From positions 434,001 to 498,000 of the forward strand of contig CP058414.1 in assembly GCA_013391845.1 (NCBI GenBank): a DNA stretch of 64,000 nt, given 5' to 3'. The notes beneath the pieces were generated by a model. That model was not told where the DNA came from. It was given only the letters and a program-made list of their open reading frames with translations, and did not search any database. Source of the DNA: Pseudoalteromonas shioyasakiensis. Its GTDB lineage: Bacteria > Pseudomonadota > Gammaproteobacteria > Enterobacterales > Alteromonadaceae. Both the position numbers and the translations under genes were made by a program. Below, piece after piece: positions 34,563-44,634 of the stretch; the first letter of the stretch is position 1, and each line of letters starts with the position of its first letter.

Positions 34563-36989
34563 ATGAATAACATCTCAAGAGTCGCTGTCGTCATAGCAGC
34601 ATTATTACCAGCCAGTGTCTTGGCGCAATCAATCAAAGGCGTTGTTTTAAATAACCAAGGTAAAGCAGTTGCTAATGCAACAGTTGACCTTGAAGGCTCA
34701 GATCAAAAAGTAACAACTAATGACAAAGGTGAGTTTGAAATCAGCGGCTTAAATAACGGCTTAAAAGAGCTGCATATTTCAGCCCCAGGTTACGCTCACT
34801 TGCACCGAGATATCACACTTGCCAATGACCAAGACCACACTACAACTTTTAATCTAAAACGTTCACCCATTGAAGTTATTGATATTGAAGCAACACCGAT
34901 TCATATGTCGGCAATGGAATCTGCTTCACCAGTTAGTGTGTTATCTGGCGAGCAATTAAGACGCCAACAAGCATCAACGCTTGGTGATAGCCTTGAAAAA
35001 CTACCCGGCGTTAACACAAACTTCCATGCCAAGGTTGCCAGTACCCCTGTGATCCGTGGTTTAAGCGGACCACGTGTTTTAATAACGCAAAATGGCCTAG
35101 ATGTGAGTGATGTGTCACGTGTTGGTCCTGATCACTCAGTTGCATCTGAAGCATCAACGGCGCAGCAAATTGAAGTTTTACGTGGCCCAGCAACTCTTTT
35201 TTATGGCAGCGGCGCAATTGGTGGTGTCGTCAACGTGGTTGATAGCAGAGTGCCAACTGACAGCACTACACGTGGCGAGTGGAACCTAGAACATAACTCT
35301 GTAGATGAGCAAAAAATTGCTTCGTTTAATGCTACTACAGGAACAGAGTCGTTTGCCTTTTATGCTGATGCATTCTGGCGTGAATCAGACGATTACGAAG
35401 TACCTGTAGCTGCCGATATTGACGACACCGAGCGCAGCTCAAAGTACGTAGTAGAAAACAGTAATGAAGACTCAGATGGCTTTACTGTAGGCACTAGCTA
35501 CTTATTTGAGCAAGGTTACGTTGGCGTTGCGGTTGAGCAGTTTAACCGCCAATACGGTATTCCTGGCCATACACATGGTGAAGAAGAGCATGAAGAACAT
35601 GACCACGAAGAGGTGCACAGCGAAGAAGAAGCCGTTTTTGCAGACCTCGAGCAAACCAAAATCCAGCTACTTGGTGAATACAATATCGACAGTGAATGGC
35701 TAAGCAAAATTAACTTACGTGCTGGCCACACAGACTACGAACACGCTGAAATCGAACACGGTGCAGTAGGCACAATCTTCAAAAACGAAACCAATGAGCT
35801 TCGCGTTGACATTCTGCATAGCCAATTTGATGAGTGGAATGGTGGCGTTAGCTTTCATTACAAAAAAAGTGATGTTGAAGCACAAGGCTCTGAAGCCTTC
35901 ACCCCCCCTTCTGTTACTGAAAGTATTGCCTTTGCAATTATGGAAGAAAAGCATTTTGGTGATTTTTTAGTGCAATTAGGTGGCCGTGTTGAGCGAGTCA
36001 CTATTGATGCTAACAATGTGCTGTTACCAGAAATTGACGCCCATGCTCATGATGAAGAAGGCGATGAGCACGACCATGACCACGAACATGAACACGAAGA
36101 ATCAAACTACACACGTGTATTTGATGTTGCCCAAGAGTTCACACCGGTGAGTTTATCAACAGGGGTGGTATGGGATTTTACTCCGGGTTATAACCTTGGT
36201 TTATCGGTATCGCGTTCTGAGCGAGCTCCGTCTGCTTCTGAGCTGTTATCTTTCGGCCCACACATAGGCACAGCAACCTATGAAGTCGGTGCGCTTTTCG
36301 ATACTCATGACGGTCATTTTGAGCTTTCACAAGAAGCTATTGATTTAGAAACTGCAAATAATATCGACCTTACATTTCGTAAAACCGAGGGTGATGTTGG
36401 TTTTATCTTCAATGCATTTTACAACCAAGTAGATAACTATTATTACCAGATCAACACAGGTTTTTACGCTGAAAGCGGTCATGACCACGACCATGGTGAC
36501 GAACATAACCTCGAAGATGAGCACGATCATTCATCTGAACTACCCGTTTATTTATTTAAAACAGACGATGTTGTTTTACATGGTTTTGAAGCGCAAGTTG
36601 CTTGGCAGCTAACCGACGAATTAAAAGTCGATTTATTCTCAGATTATGTACGTGCTCGCCTAAAAGACGGTGGAGATTTACCGCGTACTCCACCACTGCG
36701 TTTTGGTACCGAGTTTAGCTATCAAACAGAGAATCTAACGGCAAATATTCACGTTACACGCTACCAAGAACAAGACCGCATAGCGCATGAAGAAACCACA
36801 ACTGACGGCTACACCCTCGTTGATGCCAGCATCTCTTATGACTTATCGGTACTGAACCAAGACCTATCGCTGTATTTAAAAGGCACAAACTTAACGGACA
36901 CAGAAGCTCGCGTTCATAGCTCATTCTTAAAAAATATTGCACCACGTCCTGGGCGCAGTTTTGCGCTTGGTGTTCGCGGCTACTTCTAA
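34563..36989 (+). CDS. znuD: ZnuD-type TonB-dependent zinc receptor with histidine-rich loops
   Basis: 808 aa. Signal peptide (ISRVAVVIAALLPASVLAQ), a carboxypeptidase-regulatory-like beta domain (about residues 22-95), a plug with VIRGLSGPRVLITQNGLDVSD and EVLRGPATLFYGSGAIGGVVNVVD, and a barrel ending in FALGVRGYF. Three extracellular loops are rich in His, Glu and Asp: HTHGEEEHEEHDHEEVHSEEE near residue 340, HAHDEEGDEHDHDHEHEHE near 500 and HDHDHGDEHN near 640, as in Neisseria ZnuD. It imports zinc across the outer membrane. Its last codons and stop are tandemly duplicated (see 36976-37035). Confidence 0.88.
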   Translation: MNNISRVAVVIAALLPASVLAQSIKGVVLNNQGKAVANATVDLEGSDQKVTTNDKGEFEISGLNNGLKELHISAPGYAHLHRDITLANDQDHTTTFNLKRSPIEVIDIEATPIHMSAMESASPVSVLSGEQLRRQQASTLGDSLEKLPGVNTNFHAKVASTPVIRGLSGPRVLITQNGLDVSDVSRVGPDHSVASEASTAQQIEVLRGPATLFYGSGAIGGVVNVVDSRVPTDSTTRGEWNLEHNSVDEQKIASFNATTGTESFAFYADAFWRESDDYEVPVAADIDDTERSSKYVVENSNEDSDGFTVGTSYLFEQGYVGVAVEQFNRQYGIPGHTHGEEEHEEHDHEEVHSEEEAVFADLEQTKIQLLGEYNIDSEWLSKINLRAGHTDYEHAEIEHGAVGTIFKNETNELRVDILHSQFDEWNGGVSFHYKKSDVEAQGSEAFTPPSVTESIAFAIMEEKHFGDFLVQLGGRVERVTIDANNVLLPEIDAHAHDEEGDEHDHDHEHEHEESNYTRVFDVAQEFTPVSLSTGVVWDFTPGYNLGLSVSRSERAPSASELLSFGPHIGTATYEVGALFDTHDGHFELSQEAIDLETANNIDLTFRKTEGDVGFIFNAFYNQVDNYYYQINTGFYAESGHDHDHGDEHNLEDEHDHSSELPVYLFKTDDVVLHGFEAQVAWQLTDELKVDLFSDYVRARLKDGGDLPRTPPLRFGTEFSYQTENLTANIHVTRYQEQDRIAHEETTTDGYTLVDASISYDLSVLNQDLSLYLKGTNLTDTEARVHSSFLKNIAPRPGRSFALGVRGYF

Positions 36990-37035
36990 AACATAATTAC
37001 AAATAGCGGCTACTTCTAAAACATAATTACAAATA
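36976..37035. repeat. Perfect 30-bp tandem duplication at the znuD 3' end
   Basis: Bases 36976-37005 and 37006-37035 are identical, beginning GCGGCTACTTCTAA. The repeat covers the codons for the receptor's last residues, the stop and the spacer, so the second copy is untranslated or acts as leader for the next gene. Confidence 0.95.
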
Positions 37036-37047
37036 AAGGAAACCTAC

Positions 37048-38439
37048 ATGACACACTTATTTAGATTAAAACTATTGGCACTGGCAATTAGTAGCACCCT
37101 GATCACCGCATGTGGTGACGCAGAAACAAATATTGTTGAGAAAGACCCTATCGAGGTTCCTGACGACAGTGGTGATGGCCATGATCACGATCATGATGAC
37201 GGTTATGCCATTGACTCAATGGGTCGTTTAGCGGTTTTAGCAGCAAATAGCAACGAAGCGAATATCTTTGATTTAGATGACGACTCATTACTAGAAACGT
37301 TTTCGCTTATCCATGATTCAAGCTCACTAAATGTTTCACCAAACTACCGTTATGCAGTTATTGCTAACCGCAGCCAAGATTACTTAGGCTTTATTGATAG
37401 CGGTTTATGGCGCGAAAATCATGGCGACCATTTACATGACTATAAACAAGGCCCAGCATTTAGTAACTATGAGCTAACAACCGGCAGCCGCCCTACTCAC
37501 ATCGTTAAACATGATGGCCAAATGGCCGTGTTTTACGATGGTAATGCCGATACAGGTACCGTTGCCTCAGTAGAAGTATTAACCGATAACGACATTGCAA
37601 ACGAAACAACAACACTTACGGGTATTCAGTACGAAATCAATATGCATGGTGTTGCAGAACCTCGAGGTGAGCACCTAATTGCAACCTTGCGACGCGCTGA
37701 TAGCGAAAGCACTTCTAATGCGAAAATCCTGCCGGATCAAATTGGTGTTTTCCATCTACATGATGGTGAATATGAGCTTGAACAAACAATTGAAGTTACC
37801 TGCCCTGATTTACACGGTGCAGCGCAAAACCATGATTATGTAGCATTTGGTTGTGGCGACGGTGTTCTGGTAACACACCAGCATGACGATGAATACCATG
37901 CAGAAAAAATCGCAAATATTGAAGCGGTTGGCGATTTAAGAATCGGTACTTTATATGGTCATGAATCAAGCAACAGCTTTATTGGTGTTGCATCTGGTCA
38001 TGGTGGCGGAGCCGCAGTTTTTGTGAGCATCAATCCGAGCGAAGCTGAAATGGAAGCCCTAGAGTGGCAACTTGATGAAGGCGCAAGCGCTGTTTCTTAC
38101 TCATTCTCAGGAAGCGGTGAGCACTTTTTGGTTCTTGATAGCTTAGGCTTTTTAAACGTGCTTGCAGCCCATGAGCACGACGGCCACATGCACTGGGAGC
38201 TTGCAGGTAAAGTAGATATTACTGAAGAAGACATAACAACGATGCCAGAAGGCATGAACTTTAGCATGACTGTATCACAAAATAGCGAGTTTGCTTACGT
38301 TGCTGACCCGATTGCTCAGCACGTACTAAAAGTACATATCGAAGACCTTGAAATTGAAGGTGATCTTGAATTGACCTTTGCACCAAGCGCCATCACTTGG
38401 TTAGGTATCGCAGAAGAAAGTGATGATCACGACCACTAA
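37048..38439 (+). CDS. AztD-like zinc metallochaperone lipoprotein
   Basis: 463 aa. A lipobox ITAC (Cys22) is followed by an acidic linker and HDHDHDD, then a beta-propeller with repeated blade motifs (LAVLAANSNEANIFDLDD, NVSPNYRYAVIANRSQDYLGFID, FAYVADPIAQHVLKVHIEDL) and a C-terminal DDHDH. The histidine-rich flexible ends and the propeller resemble AztD, the periplasmic chaperone that passes zinc to the AztC binding protein. No aztABC genes are present here. It is 58 bases behind znuD with a good AAGGAA site, so it is probably cotranscribed under Zur. Function is inferred from resemblance and neighbours. Confidence 0.72.
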   Translation: MTHLFRLKLLALAISSTLITACGDAETNIVEKDPIEVPDDSGDGHDHDHDDGYAIDSMGRLAVLAANSNEANIFDLDDDSLLETFSLIHDSSSLNVSPNYRYAVIANRSQDYLGFIDSGLWRENHGDHLHDYKQGPAFSNYELTTGSRPTHIVKHDGQMAVFYDGNADTGTVASVEVLTDNDIANETTTLTGIQYEINMHGVAEPRGEHLIATLRRADSESTSNAKILPDQIGVFHLHDGEYELEQTIEVTCPDLHGAAQNHDYVAFGCGDGVLVTHQHDDEYHAEKIANIEAVGDLRIGTLYGHESSNSFIGVASGHGGGAAVFVSINPSEAEMEALEWQLDEGASAVSYSFSGSGEHFLVLDSLGFLNVLAAHEHDGHMHWELAGKVDITEEDITTMPEGMNFSMTVSQNSEFAYVADPIAQHVLKVHIEDLEIEGDLELTFAPSAITWLGIAEESDDHDH

Positions 38440-38471
38440 GAAGTTATGTTTTATGGTATGACATAGCTCGC

Positions 38472-38501
38472 AAAGGTTGGCATTTACTGCCAACCTTTTT
38501 T
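38472..38501 (+). terminator. Terminator of the znuD operon
   Basis: Stem AAAGGTTGGCA/TGCCAACCTTT with a 5-base loop and a TTTTTT run, 33 bases after the metallochaperone stop. Confidence 0.9.
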
Positions 38502-38596
38502 ATTCATATTTTGTAACAGACCTTTCATCGCAACTGCATCGCTATTTAAGCCTTAATGGTTATGATGTAACAGTTCCCAATATAGGATGTAATCCC

Positions 38597-41500
38597 ATGA
38601 AAAAACTAACAACGTTGGCACTGGCCATGGCTGCGACACTGGCACCTTGGGCATCAGCTTACGAAACTAAAGACACGCGCTTACTGCGTTTTCCAGATAT
38701 TCATAATCAAAATGTTACCTTTGTTTACGGTGGCGATATTTACATTGCTAATACGCAAACAGGCGAGAGCAAACGCTTAACTGACCATATTGGCTTTGAA
38801 ACCTTCCCTAAGTTTTCACCTGACGGTAAACGCATTGCCTTTGCGGCTGAGTACAATGGCAGCCGCCAAATTTATGTCATTAACAGCGATGGCTCAGGCT
38901 TAAAACAACTGACTTACTACAACGATGTTAGCCCAATGCCACCACGCGGCGGTTTTGATTATCGTGTTCTCGATTGGACACCAGATGGCAAAAATGTGGT
39001 ATTTCGTGCTAATCGCACACCGTGGGGTAAGCGTATGGGTCGTCCATACATGGTGCCTGCTGACGGTGGCCTTGAACAGCCTCTAGCTATTCCAGAAACG
39101 GGCGGCGGTATGCTTTCGCCAGATGGGAGTAAATATGTTTACACGCCAATTGACCGTGAATTTCGTACTTGGAAGCGCACCCGTGGCGGTCGTGCACAAG
39201 ATGTCTGGGTTTACGATTTAAAAAGCAATACCTCAGAGCAGCTAACCAGTAACCGCGCTACCGATCAGCAACCAACCTGGGTTGGCGATAACATTTACTT
39301 TGTATCTGATCGTGATTACACCCTTAACCTATATCAATACCAAAAAGGCGCTGAGCCGAAAAAACTAACCAACCATAAAGACTTTGACGTACTGTGGCCA
39401 TCAGCTGGCCCTAATGCTGTTGTTTATGAAAATGGTGGCTACCTTTATCGCTTTGACCCACAAACTCAAAAAAGCACTAAGCTGAGCATTAACATTGCTG
39501 GTGTGCGTCAATATGCCATGCCGTACACAAAAAATGTCAGCGACTTTATCGACTCAATGTCGATTTCTCATGACGGTAAACGTGCGCTCTTTACTGCCCG
39601 CGGTGAGCTATTTAGCGTACCAGTTAAACAGGGCCCAACGCGTAACTTATCTTACACAGCAAAAGGCCGCGAAATTGACGCAAGTTGGTCGCCAAATGGT
39701 CGTTATATTGCTTATATGAGCGATGAAAGTGGCGAATACGAAATTTACTTAAAAGATCGCAGTAAAAATAATGCCACCAAGCAGCTAACCAGCAATGGAA
39801 CTATTTGGCGCTTTACGCCAATTTGGTCACCAGATAGCTCAAAGCTGTTATTTGCAGATAAGAACCACACACTCTGGTGGATAGACGCAAAATCGGGTAA
39901 ACAACACAAAATTGATACCAGCATCTACGATGAAGAAGGCATTCGCCAATATACTTGGTCGCCAAATAGCGAAGACATTGTGTTTGTGAAAAACAATGAA
40001 AACCGCTATGCCTCACTGTGGCACTACAATATTGATAAAAAGAAAGTGACTCGCTTAACGGATGAAATGACCAATGAGCAAAACCCAACTTTCTCTCCTG
40101 ATGGCCAATACCTCTACTTTAGCTCAGAGCGCGACTTTAACTTAGCCTTCAGCAGCTATGAGTTTGACTACATGTTTAATCGTGCAACGCGTATTTATGC
40201 CGCTGCCGTAAATGACAGTATCAAACCGCTTATCGCGCTACAAAGTGACGAAACAGCGATCGTCAGCGATAAACAAAAAAATGAAGACAAGAAAGCGAAA
40301 AATACCCTGCAAAGCAGCGACTTTATGCAACGTGTAACCGCTTTAAATGCACCAGCAGGGGATTATCGCAGTTTAACGGCAGTCAAAGATGGCGTGCTAA
40401 CACTGGCTAATGGCGGCCTACAATTAATAGGCACAGCTCACGACAGCGAGCTTGAAACTGTGGCTAAAGGGGTAAGCAGCTACACTATTTCAAGCAACGG
40501 TGAACACCTGCTTGTGCATGCGGGTAACGATTACAGCTTAATTGAGCCAAAAGCAAAACAAGACCTAGCAGCGAATAAGCTAGATCTTAGTAAGATGACC
40601 TTAAAAATTGAGCCACAGATTGAATGGCAACAAATGTATGTTGAAGGCTGGCGTACATTGCGTGATTGGTTCTACGATGAAAACCATCACGGCCAAGATT
40701 GGGACGCAATTTTAGCTAAGTATCAACCTATGGCTGATGCTATCTCACATCGTAGTGACCTAGATTACATTCTCAGTGAAATCGCAGGTGAAATTAACTC
40801 AGGCCACATTTATGTGCAGTCGGGTGATATGCCAAAAGCAGAGCGTAAAAAGCACGGCTTATTGGGTGCAAAACTTGCCAGCGATCCATCTGGATACGTA
40901 AAAATTGAGCAAATTTTCCAAGGTGAAAACTGGCATGAAGACTTCCGCTCACCACTTGGTACAACAGGGGTAAAAGCACATAACGGCGACTACATCATTG
41001 CCGTAAATGGCCGCTCAGTAAAAGACGTAGCTAACTTCTACGAATTACTAGAGAACACGCAAGGTGAGCAAGTTGAGCTAGTCCTTAACAGTAAACCGCG
41101 CAGCAAAGGTGCATGGCAAGTTACCGTTAAGCCTGTAGCTAGCGAGCAAGGCTTGCGCTATTTAGACTGGGTTAACTCTCGTGCAGCCTACGTTGATAAG
41201 CTATCAAATGGTCGTATTGGATATGTTCACTTACCAAATACAGCCTACGAAGGTAACCGCGCCATGTTTAAAAACTACATGCCGCAAACCACCAAAGACG
41301 CCATGATTATTGATGACCGATACAATGGCGGCGGCTTTATTCCTGAACACATGATCACTTGGCTTGCCCGTAAACCGCTTAACTATTGGAAACGCCGCGG
41401 CGTTGAGCCAACTAAAACCCCACAATTTGCTCATGATGGTCCAAAAGCCATGCTGATCAATGGTTACTCAAGTTCTGGCGGTGATGCTATTCCTTACTAC

Positions 41501-41812
41501 TTCCGTCAAGCTGGGTTAGGTAAGCTCATTGGTACCCGTACTTGGGGTGGTTTAATTGGTATTTCGGGTAACCCAAGTCTTGTCGACGGCGGCCAAGTTA
41601 TCGCGGCAACATTCCGCATTTTAGATAACGATGGCAACTGGATCATCGAAAACGAAGGTGTCACCCCTGATATCAAGGTAGTTGACCGCCCAGAGCTAAT
41701 CTACCAAGGTAAAGATCCATCGATTGAACGTGCCGTAGAAGAGCTTTTAAAAGAGCTAAAAGACAATCCGAAAAAGCCTCTCACCGTGCCACCAGCACCG
41801 ACTGACTTTTAA
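38597..41812 (+). CDS. Exported tricorn-like S41 peptidase
   Basis: 1071 aa from ATG 38597 (AGGATG upstream); 40 additional residues in frame extend back through the terminator region and are rejected. Signal peptide MKKLTTLALAMAATLAPWASA. Residues about 40-330 and 340-640 form two TolB/PD40 beta-propellers (FSPDGKRIAFAAE, DWTPDGKNVVFRA, WSPNGRYIAYMSDESG, FSPDGQYLYFSSER). A helical part with NHHGQDWDAI follows, then a PDZ domain (about 760-860) and the S41 peptidase domain with INGYSSSGGD (Ser958-960) near the end. It degrades peptides in the periplasm; such proteins are common in Pseudoalteromonas. It stands alone between terminators. Confidence 0.88.
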   Translation: MKKLTTLALAMAATLAPWASAYETKDTRLLRFPDIHNQNVTFVYGGDIYIANTQTGESKRLTDHIGFETFPKFSPDGKRIAFAAEYNGSRQIYVINSDGSGLKQLTYYNDVSPMPPRGGFDYRVLDWTPDGKNVVFRANRTPWGKRMGRPYMVPADGGLEQPLAIPETGGGMLSPDGSKYVYTPIDREFRTWKRTRGGRAQDVWVYDLKSNTSEQLTSNRATDQQPTWVGDNIYFVSDRDYTLNLYQYQKGAEPKKLTNHKDFDVLWPSAGPNAVVYENGGYLYRFDPQTQKSTKLSINIAGVRQYAMPYTKNVSDFIDSMSISHDGKRALFTARGELFSVPVKQGPTRNLSYTAKGREIDASWSPNGRYIAYMSDESGEYEIYLKDRSKNNATKQLTSNGTIWRFTPIWSPDSSKLLFADKNHTLWWIDAKSGKQHKIDTSIYDEEGIRQYTWSPNSEDIVFVKNNENRYASLWHYNIDKKKVTRLTDEMTNEQNPTFSPDGQYLYFSSERDFNLAFSSYEFDYMFNRATRIYAAAVNDSIKPLIALQSDETAIVSDKQKNEDKKAKNTLQSSDFMQRVTALNAPAGDYRSLTAVKDGVLTLANGGLQLIGTAHDSELETVAKGVSSYTISSNGEHLLVHAGNDYSLIEPKAKQDLAANKLDLSKMTLKIEPQIEWQQMYVEGWRTLRDWFYDENHHGQDWDAILAKYQPMADAISHRSDLDYILSEIAGEINSGHIYVQSGDMPKAERKKHGLLGAKLASDPSGYVKIEQIFQGENWHEDFRSPLGTTGVKAHNGDYIIAVNGRSVKDVANFYELLENTQGEQVELVLNSKPRSKGAWQVTVKPVASEQGLRYLDWVNSRAAYVDKLSNGRIGYVHLPNTAYEGNRAMFKNYMPQTTKDAMIIDDRYNGGGFIPEHMITWLARKPLNYWKRRGVEPTKTPQFAHDGPKAMLINGYSSSGGDAIPYYFRQAGLGKLIGTRTWGGLIGISGNPSLVDGGQVIAATFRILDNDGNWIIENEGVTPDIKVVDRPELIYQGKDPSIERAVEELLKELKDNPKKPLTVPPAPTDF

Positions 41813-41835
41813 TTCTTAACTGGTTGTTAAAAAGT

Positions 41836-41864
41836 AAAAACCCCGCAAAGATGCGGGGTTTTTT
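41836..41864. terminator. Bidirectional terminator between S41 peptidase and rhlE
   Basis: Stem AAACCCCGCA/TGCGGGGTTT with an AAGA loop, T-run on the plus strand and A-run before it. Confidence 0.92.
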
Positions 41865-41871
41865 AGGGTTT

Positions 41872-43167
41872 TTAATGTTTCTTCCAGCCACTCCAAACAT
41901 CGTCTTCTTGGTTGGCTTTGTTTTTTTTCTTACCTGTTCCCGCAGGTTTCGCTACGGGCTTGTCGTTTTTAAGTGCTTGTGCGGCATCGAGGTTTGCTTG
42001 ATTTACGGTAAAACCAGGGACTTCTTCGCGCTCTAAACGAAATTTATTTTTCTTTTCGATAATTTTAAAATGATGAAAGTCTTCGTAATCAATCAGTGAT
42101 AACGCTAACCCAATTTCACCGGCGCGACCACTTCGGCCAATACGGTGCATGTAATCGGCAGGGCTACGGGGTAAATTGAAATTAATCACTACAGGCAATT
42201 TAGCAATATCTAAACCACGAGCAGCAATATCAGTGGCAATTAGCACCTCAATTTCGCCATTTTTAAACTTTTCGATTACGCGAGTACGTTCACTTTGGCC
42301 CTTATCACCATGAAATACCTGCGCATTAATACCACGCTTTTCAAGCTTACTCGCCAAGTGCCCACAATCTTTCTTTGCATTCACAAAAATCAACACTTGG
42401 CGCCATTTATGGTTTTTTATTAAGTGCGCTAAAACAGTGGTCTTCTCACCTTTATTTACGGTAAATACACGCTGTACTAGAGTGCTCTCCTGTTTGCTTT
42501 GAACTTGTATTTCTACAGGGTCATTTAACAGCTTTTGGGTTAATAGCTTAACTTGATCTGGGAACGTCGCTGAAAACAGCATTGTTTGTTTTTTAGCGGG
42601 CATAAGTGCTAATAGCTCAGCAAGTTCTTCGGTAAAACCAAGACTCAACATGCGATCTGCTTCATCAAGCACTAAGGTGTTTACGTTATCAAGCTTAATA
42701 GCATTGCTTGAAATCAAATCAAGTAAACGCCCTGGGGTTGCCACAATAATATCGGCACCGCCTCGCAATGCTTGCATTTGCGCATTCACCGACACACCAC
42801 CGAATACCGCGACAGTTTTAATCGCACCATTAAAATTTGCAGAGTACGATTTAACGCTATCGGCCACTTGCACCGCGAGTTCTCGGGTTGGCACTAAAAT
42901 AAGCCCTGATACAAAGTTACCTTTGCCTTGTGCTTTTTTAAGTCCCTTATCTAAAAAGCACTTTTGCAACATAGGCAGAGCAAATGTCGCTGTTTTACCT
43001 GAACCTGTATTTGCTCCTGCAATTAAGTCACTACCCGCTAAAATGCTTGGAATTGCTTTTGCCTGAATAGGTGTAGGCTGGGTATATTCAAGATCAGCCA
43101 ATCGAGCAAGTAGCTCTGGAATAAGGCCAAGTTCGTTGAAATTGCTAGAGTTTGCGGTTGAGGTCAT
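41872..43167 (-). CDS. rhlE: DEAD-box RNA helicase RhlE
   Basis: 431 aa. All helicase motifs are present in order: Q motif (PTPIQ), AGANTGSGKT, PTRELAVQVA, GG, TPGRLLD, DEADRML, SAT, FVNAKKDCG, GDKGQSERTRV, ATDIAARGLD and HRIGRSGRAG. A basic tail (GTGKKKNKANQ) completes it. RhlE unwinds RNA during ribosome assembly and decay. Single gene; rhlE is favoured over srmB or dbpA by the short C-terminus and the overall sequence. Confidence 0.88.
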   Translation of the reverse strand: MTSTANSSNFNELGLIPELLARLADLEYTQPTPIQAKAIPSILAGSDLIAGANTGSGKTATFALPMLQKCFLDKGLKKAQGKGNFVSGLILVPTRELAVQVADSVKSYSANFNGAIKTVAVFGGVSVNAQMQALRGGADIIVATPGRLLDLISSNAIKLDNVNTLVLDEADRMLSLGFTEELAELLALMPAKKQTMLFSATFPDQVKLLTQKLLNDPVEIQVQSKQESTLVQRVFTVNKGEKTTVLAHLIKNHKWRQVLIFVNAKKDCGHLASKLEKRGINAQVFHGDKGQSERTRVIEKFKNGEIEVLIATDIAARGLDIAKLPVVINFNLPRSPADYMHRIGRSGRAGEIGLALSLIDYEDFHHFKIIEKKNKFRLEREEVPGFTVNQANLDAAQALKNDKPVAKPAGTGKKKNKANQEDDVWSGWKKH

Positions 43168-43304
43168 AAAAGGTGTAGGCTCATTACTAAAATAGCCTGC
43201 GATTTTAGCGTATTTATTGGCCGTTAAGTAGGGATTAGTGATTTTAAATACCTTTTAAATAACAGAAACTGGTTTATGGTAATTGCTCAATATTAAAATA
43301 AGTG

Positions 43305-43329
43305 CTTTAAAGCCAACATTTAAGTTGGC
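43305..43329 (-). terminator. Likely terminator of the esterase pseudogene
   Basis: On the minus strand GCCAAC-TTAAAT-GTTGGC followed by TTTAAAG, just after the stop at 43337. The T-run is short. Confidence 0.5.
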
Positions 43330-43336
43330 CATATTT

Positions 43337-44522
43337 TTAACTCTTGCTCAACTGTGCTTGCAACCTCGTTTTTGTCTCTTTTAAGTAATCAGGGTAAGGA
43401 TAAGAGTCATCTGCAACGGCTATTGCAGCCTCGATTTGAACTAATGCTTGGCGAATATTACCTTGCATTTCATAGCCATATGACAAAGCTGACAGTGCAT
43501 ACGCTGATTTAGGGTAGTTTTTTATATTGTACTTAAACACCTCAATAGCCCGCTCAAATTGCTGGTTATCCGTTAAGCTGTAACCCAGTAGCCTAACAGC
43601 GCGGTCTGGTGGCGCTATTTGTTCACCCCATTGCTGAGATAAACGTTGATAATAAGCATCAATTGATGAAACATCATCGCCCAATGCACTCAGAGGCATA
43701 TGTTTAGATAAAAATAAGCCATGGTACGCATTAAATGCCCCAGCAGCTGAGGTTAGGTTATGCGAAACGCCTGCAAAGGCATCGCTCTTAAAGCGCAGAT
43801 TTTGCACCTTACTATTTTGCATTGTTTGCTGCATATCATCGTATCTTTCGCGCATAATGCCAGCTTCTTCGCCGATATTCATATATACATAGCTGTTAAT
43901 AGTTTTGGCTTTAGTAACAAAGGTTTTTAGGCTCTTAGCCGGGGCGCCATAGTTCCACCATACCGCAGGGCTATAAGCAATATGCGCTTGAAATAGCTCA
44001 GGGTCAGCCTGCATTGCGTAAAGAGCAAATACACCCGCAGCTGAGGCGCCTGCGATAACTCTATAATCATGAGTACGATACTGTTTATTAACCAAAGGCA
44101 TCAGTTTCTTGCTCTACGAAAGCTAAAAACTTTGCTGCACCACCGCCTTCACCAACAGGCCCTTGTGGTTCTTTGTTCACTGTGGGATAAAAATCTCTAA
44201 GTCGATTAGTGCTTTCAATCGCAACTACAATCACCTCTGGCGCTTGATCATTTTGTTGTAAGCGTTCAAGCACAGCATTAATCAATGGTAAATTACCGGC
44301 CCCATCTAAACGGTAAATAACGGGATATCTTTTGTTTGGATCTGTTTGGTAGCTTTTTGGTAATTGCACAACGACTGTGCGCTGCTCACTAAGATTACTT
44401 GATTCGATAGTATGCGTATGTTGGCTGTAATTTGTAACCGCCTCATCAGCGGCTGGTTGAGCCATGACATGGCTAGTACAGAATAAAAAACCACTAATAT
44501 AGAGTAACTTAAATAGTCGCAC
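43337..44522 (-). pseudogene. Exported alpha/beta-hydrolase esterase, broken by a one-base frameshift
   Basis: Two frames together make one esterase of the Esterase D/Fes (PF00756) type. The 5' part (44088-44522, GTG start with AAGGA) has a signal peptide and VVVQLPKSYQTDPNKRYPVIYRLDG, and runs out after FVEQETDAFG. The 3' part (43337-44101) continues exactly where the family continues, MPLVNKQYRTHDYRVIAGASAAGVFALYAM with the GxSxxG serine, and ends in a TPR-like segment (YNIKNYPKSAYALSALSYGYEMQG). Removing one A from the AAA at 44105-44107 rejoins them as EQELMPLVNKQYR. The homopolymer is too short for an obvious sequencing slip, so this is probably a real mutation. The 3' part could in principle be re-initiated at ATG 44101 but would lack the signal peptide. 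Confidence 0.8.
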
Positions 44523-44634
44523 GACTTATCCTTAAGAAATATTGGTAATTTTTTAAGCTAACAGAATTGCAGGTACAAACAAAGATAACTTATGAACTTT
44601 TTCGTAAAAAAGTATATGTAAGTCATTATTTTAA

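Noticed and set aside
38477..38596. 40-residue N-terminal extension of the S41 peptidase
   Set aside because: It starts inside the terminator of the zinc operon and would bury the clear signal peptide MKKLTTLALAMAATLAPWASA.
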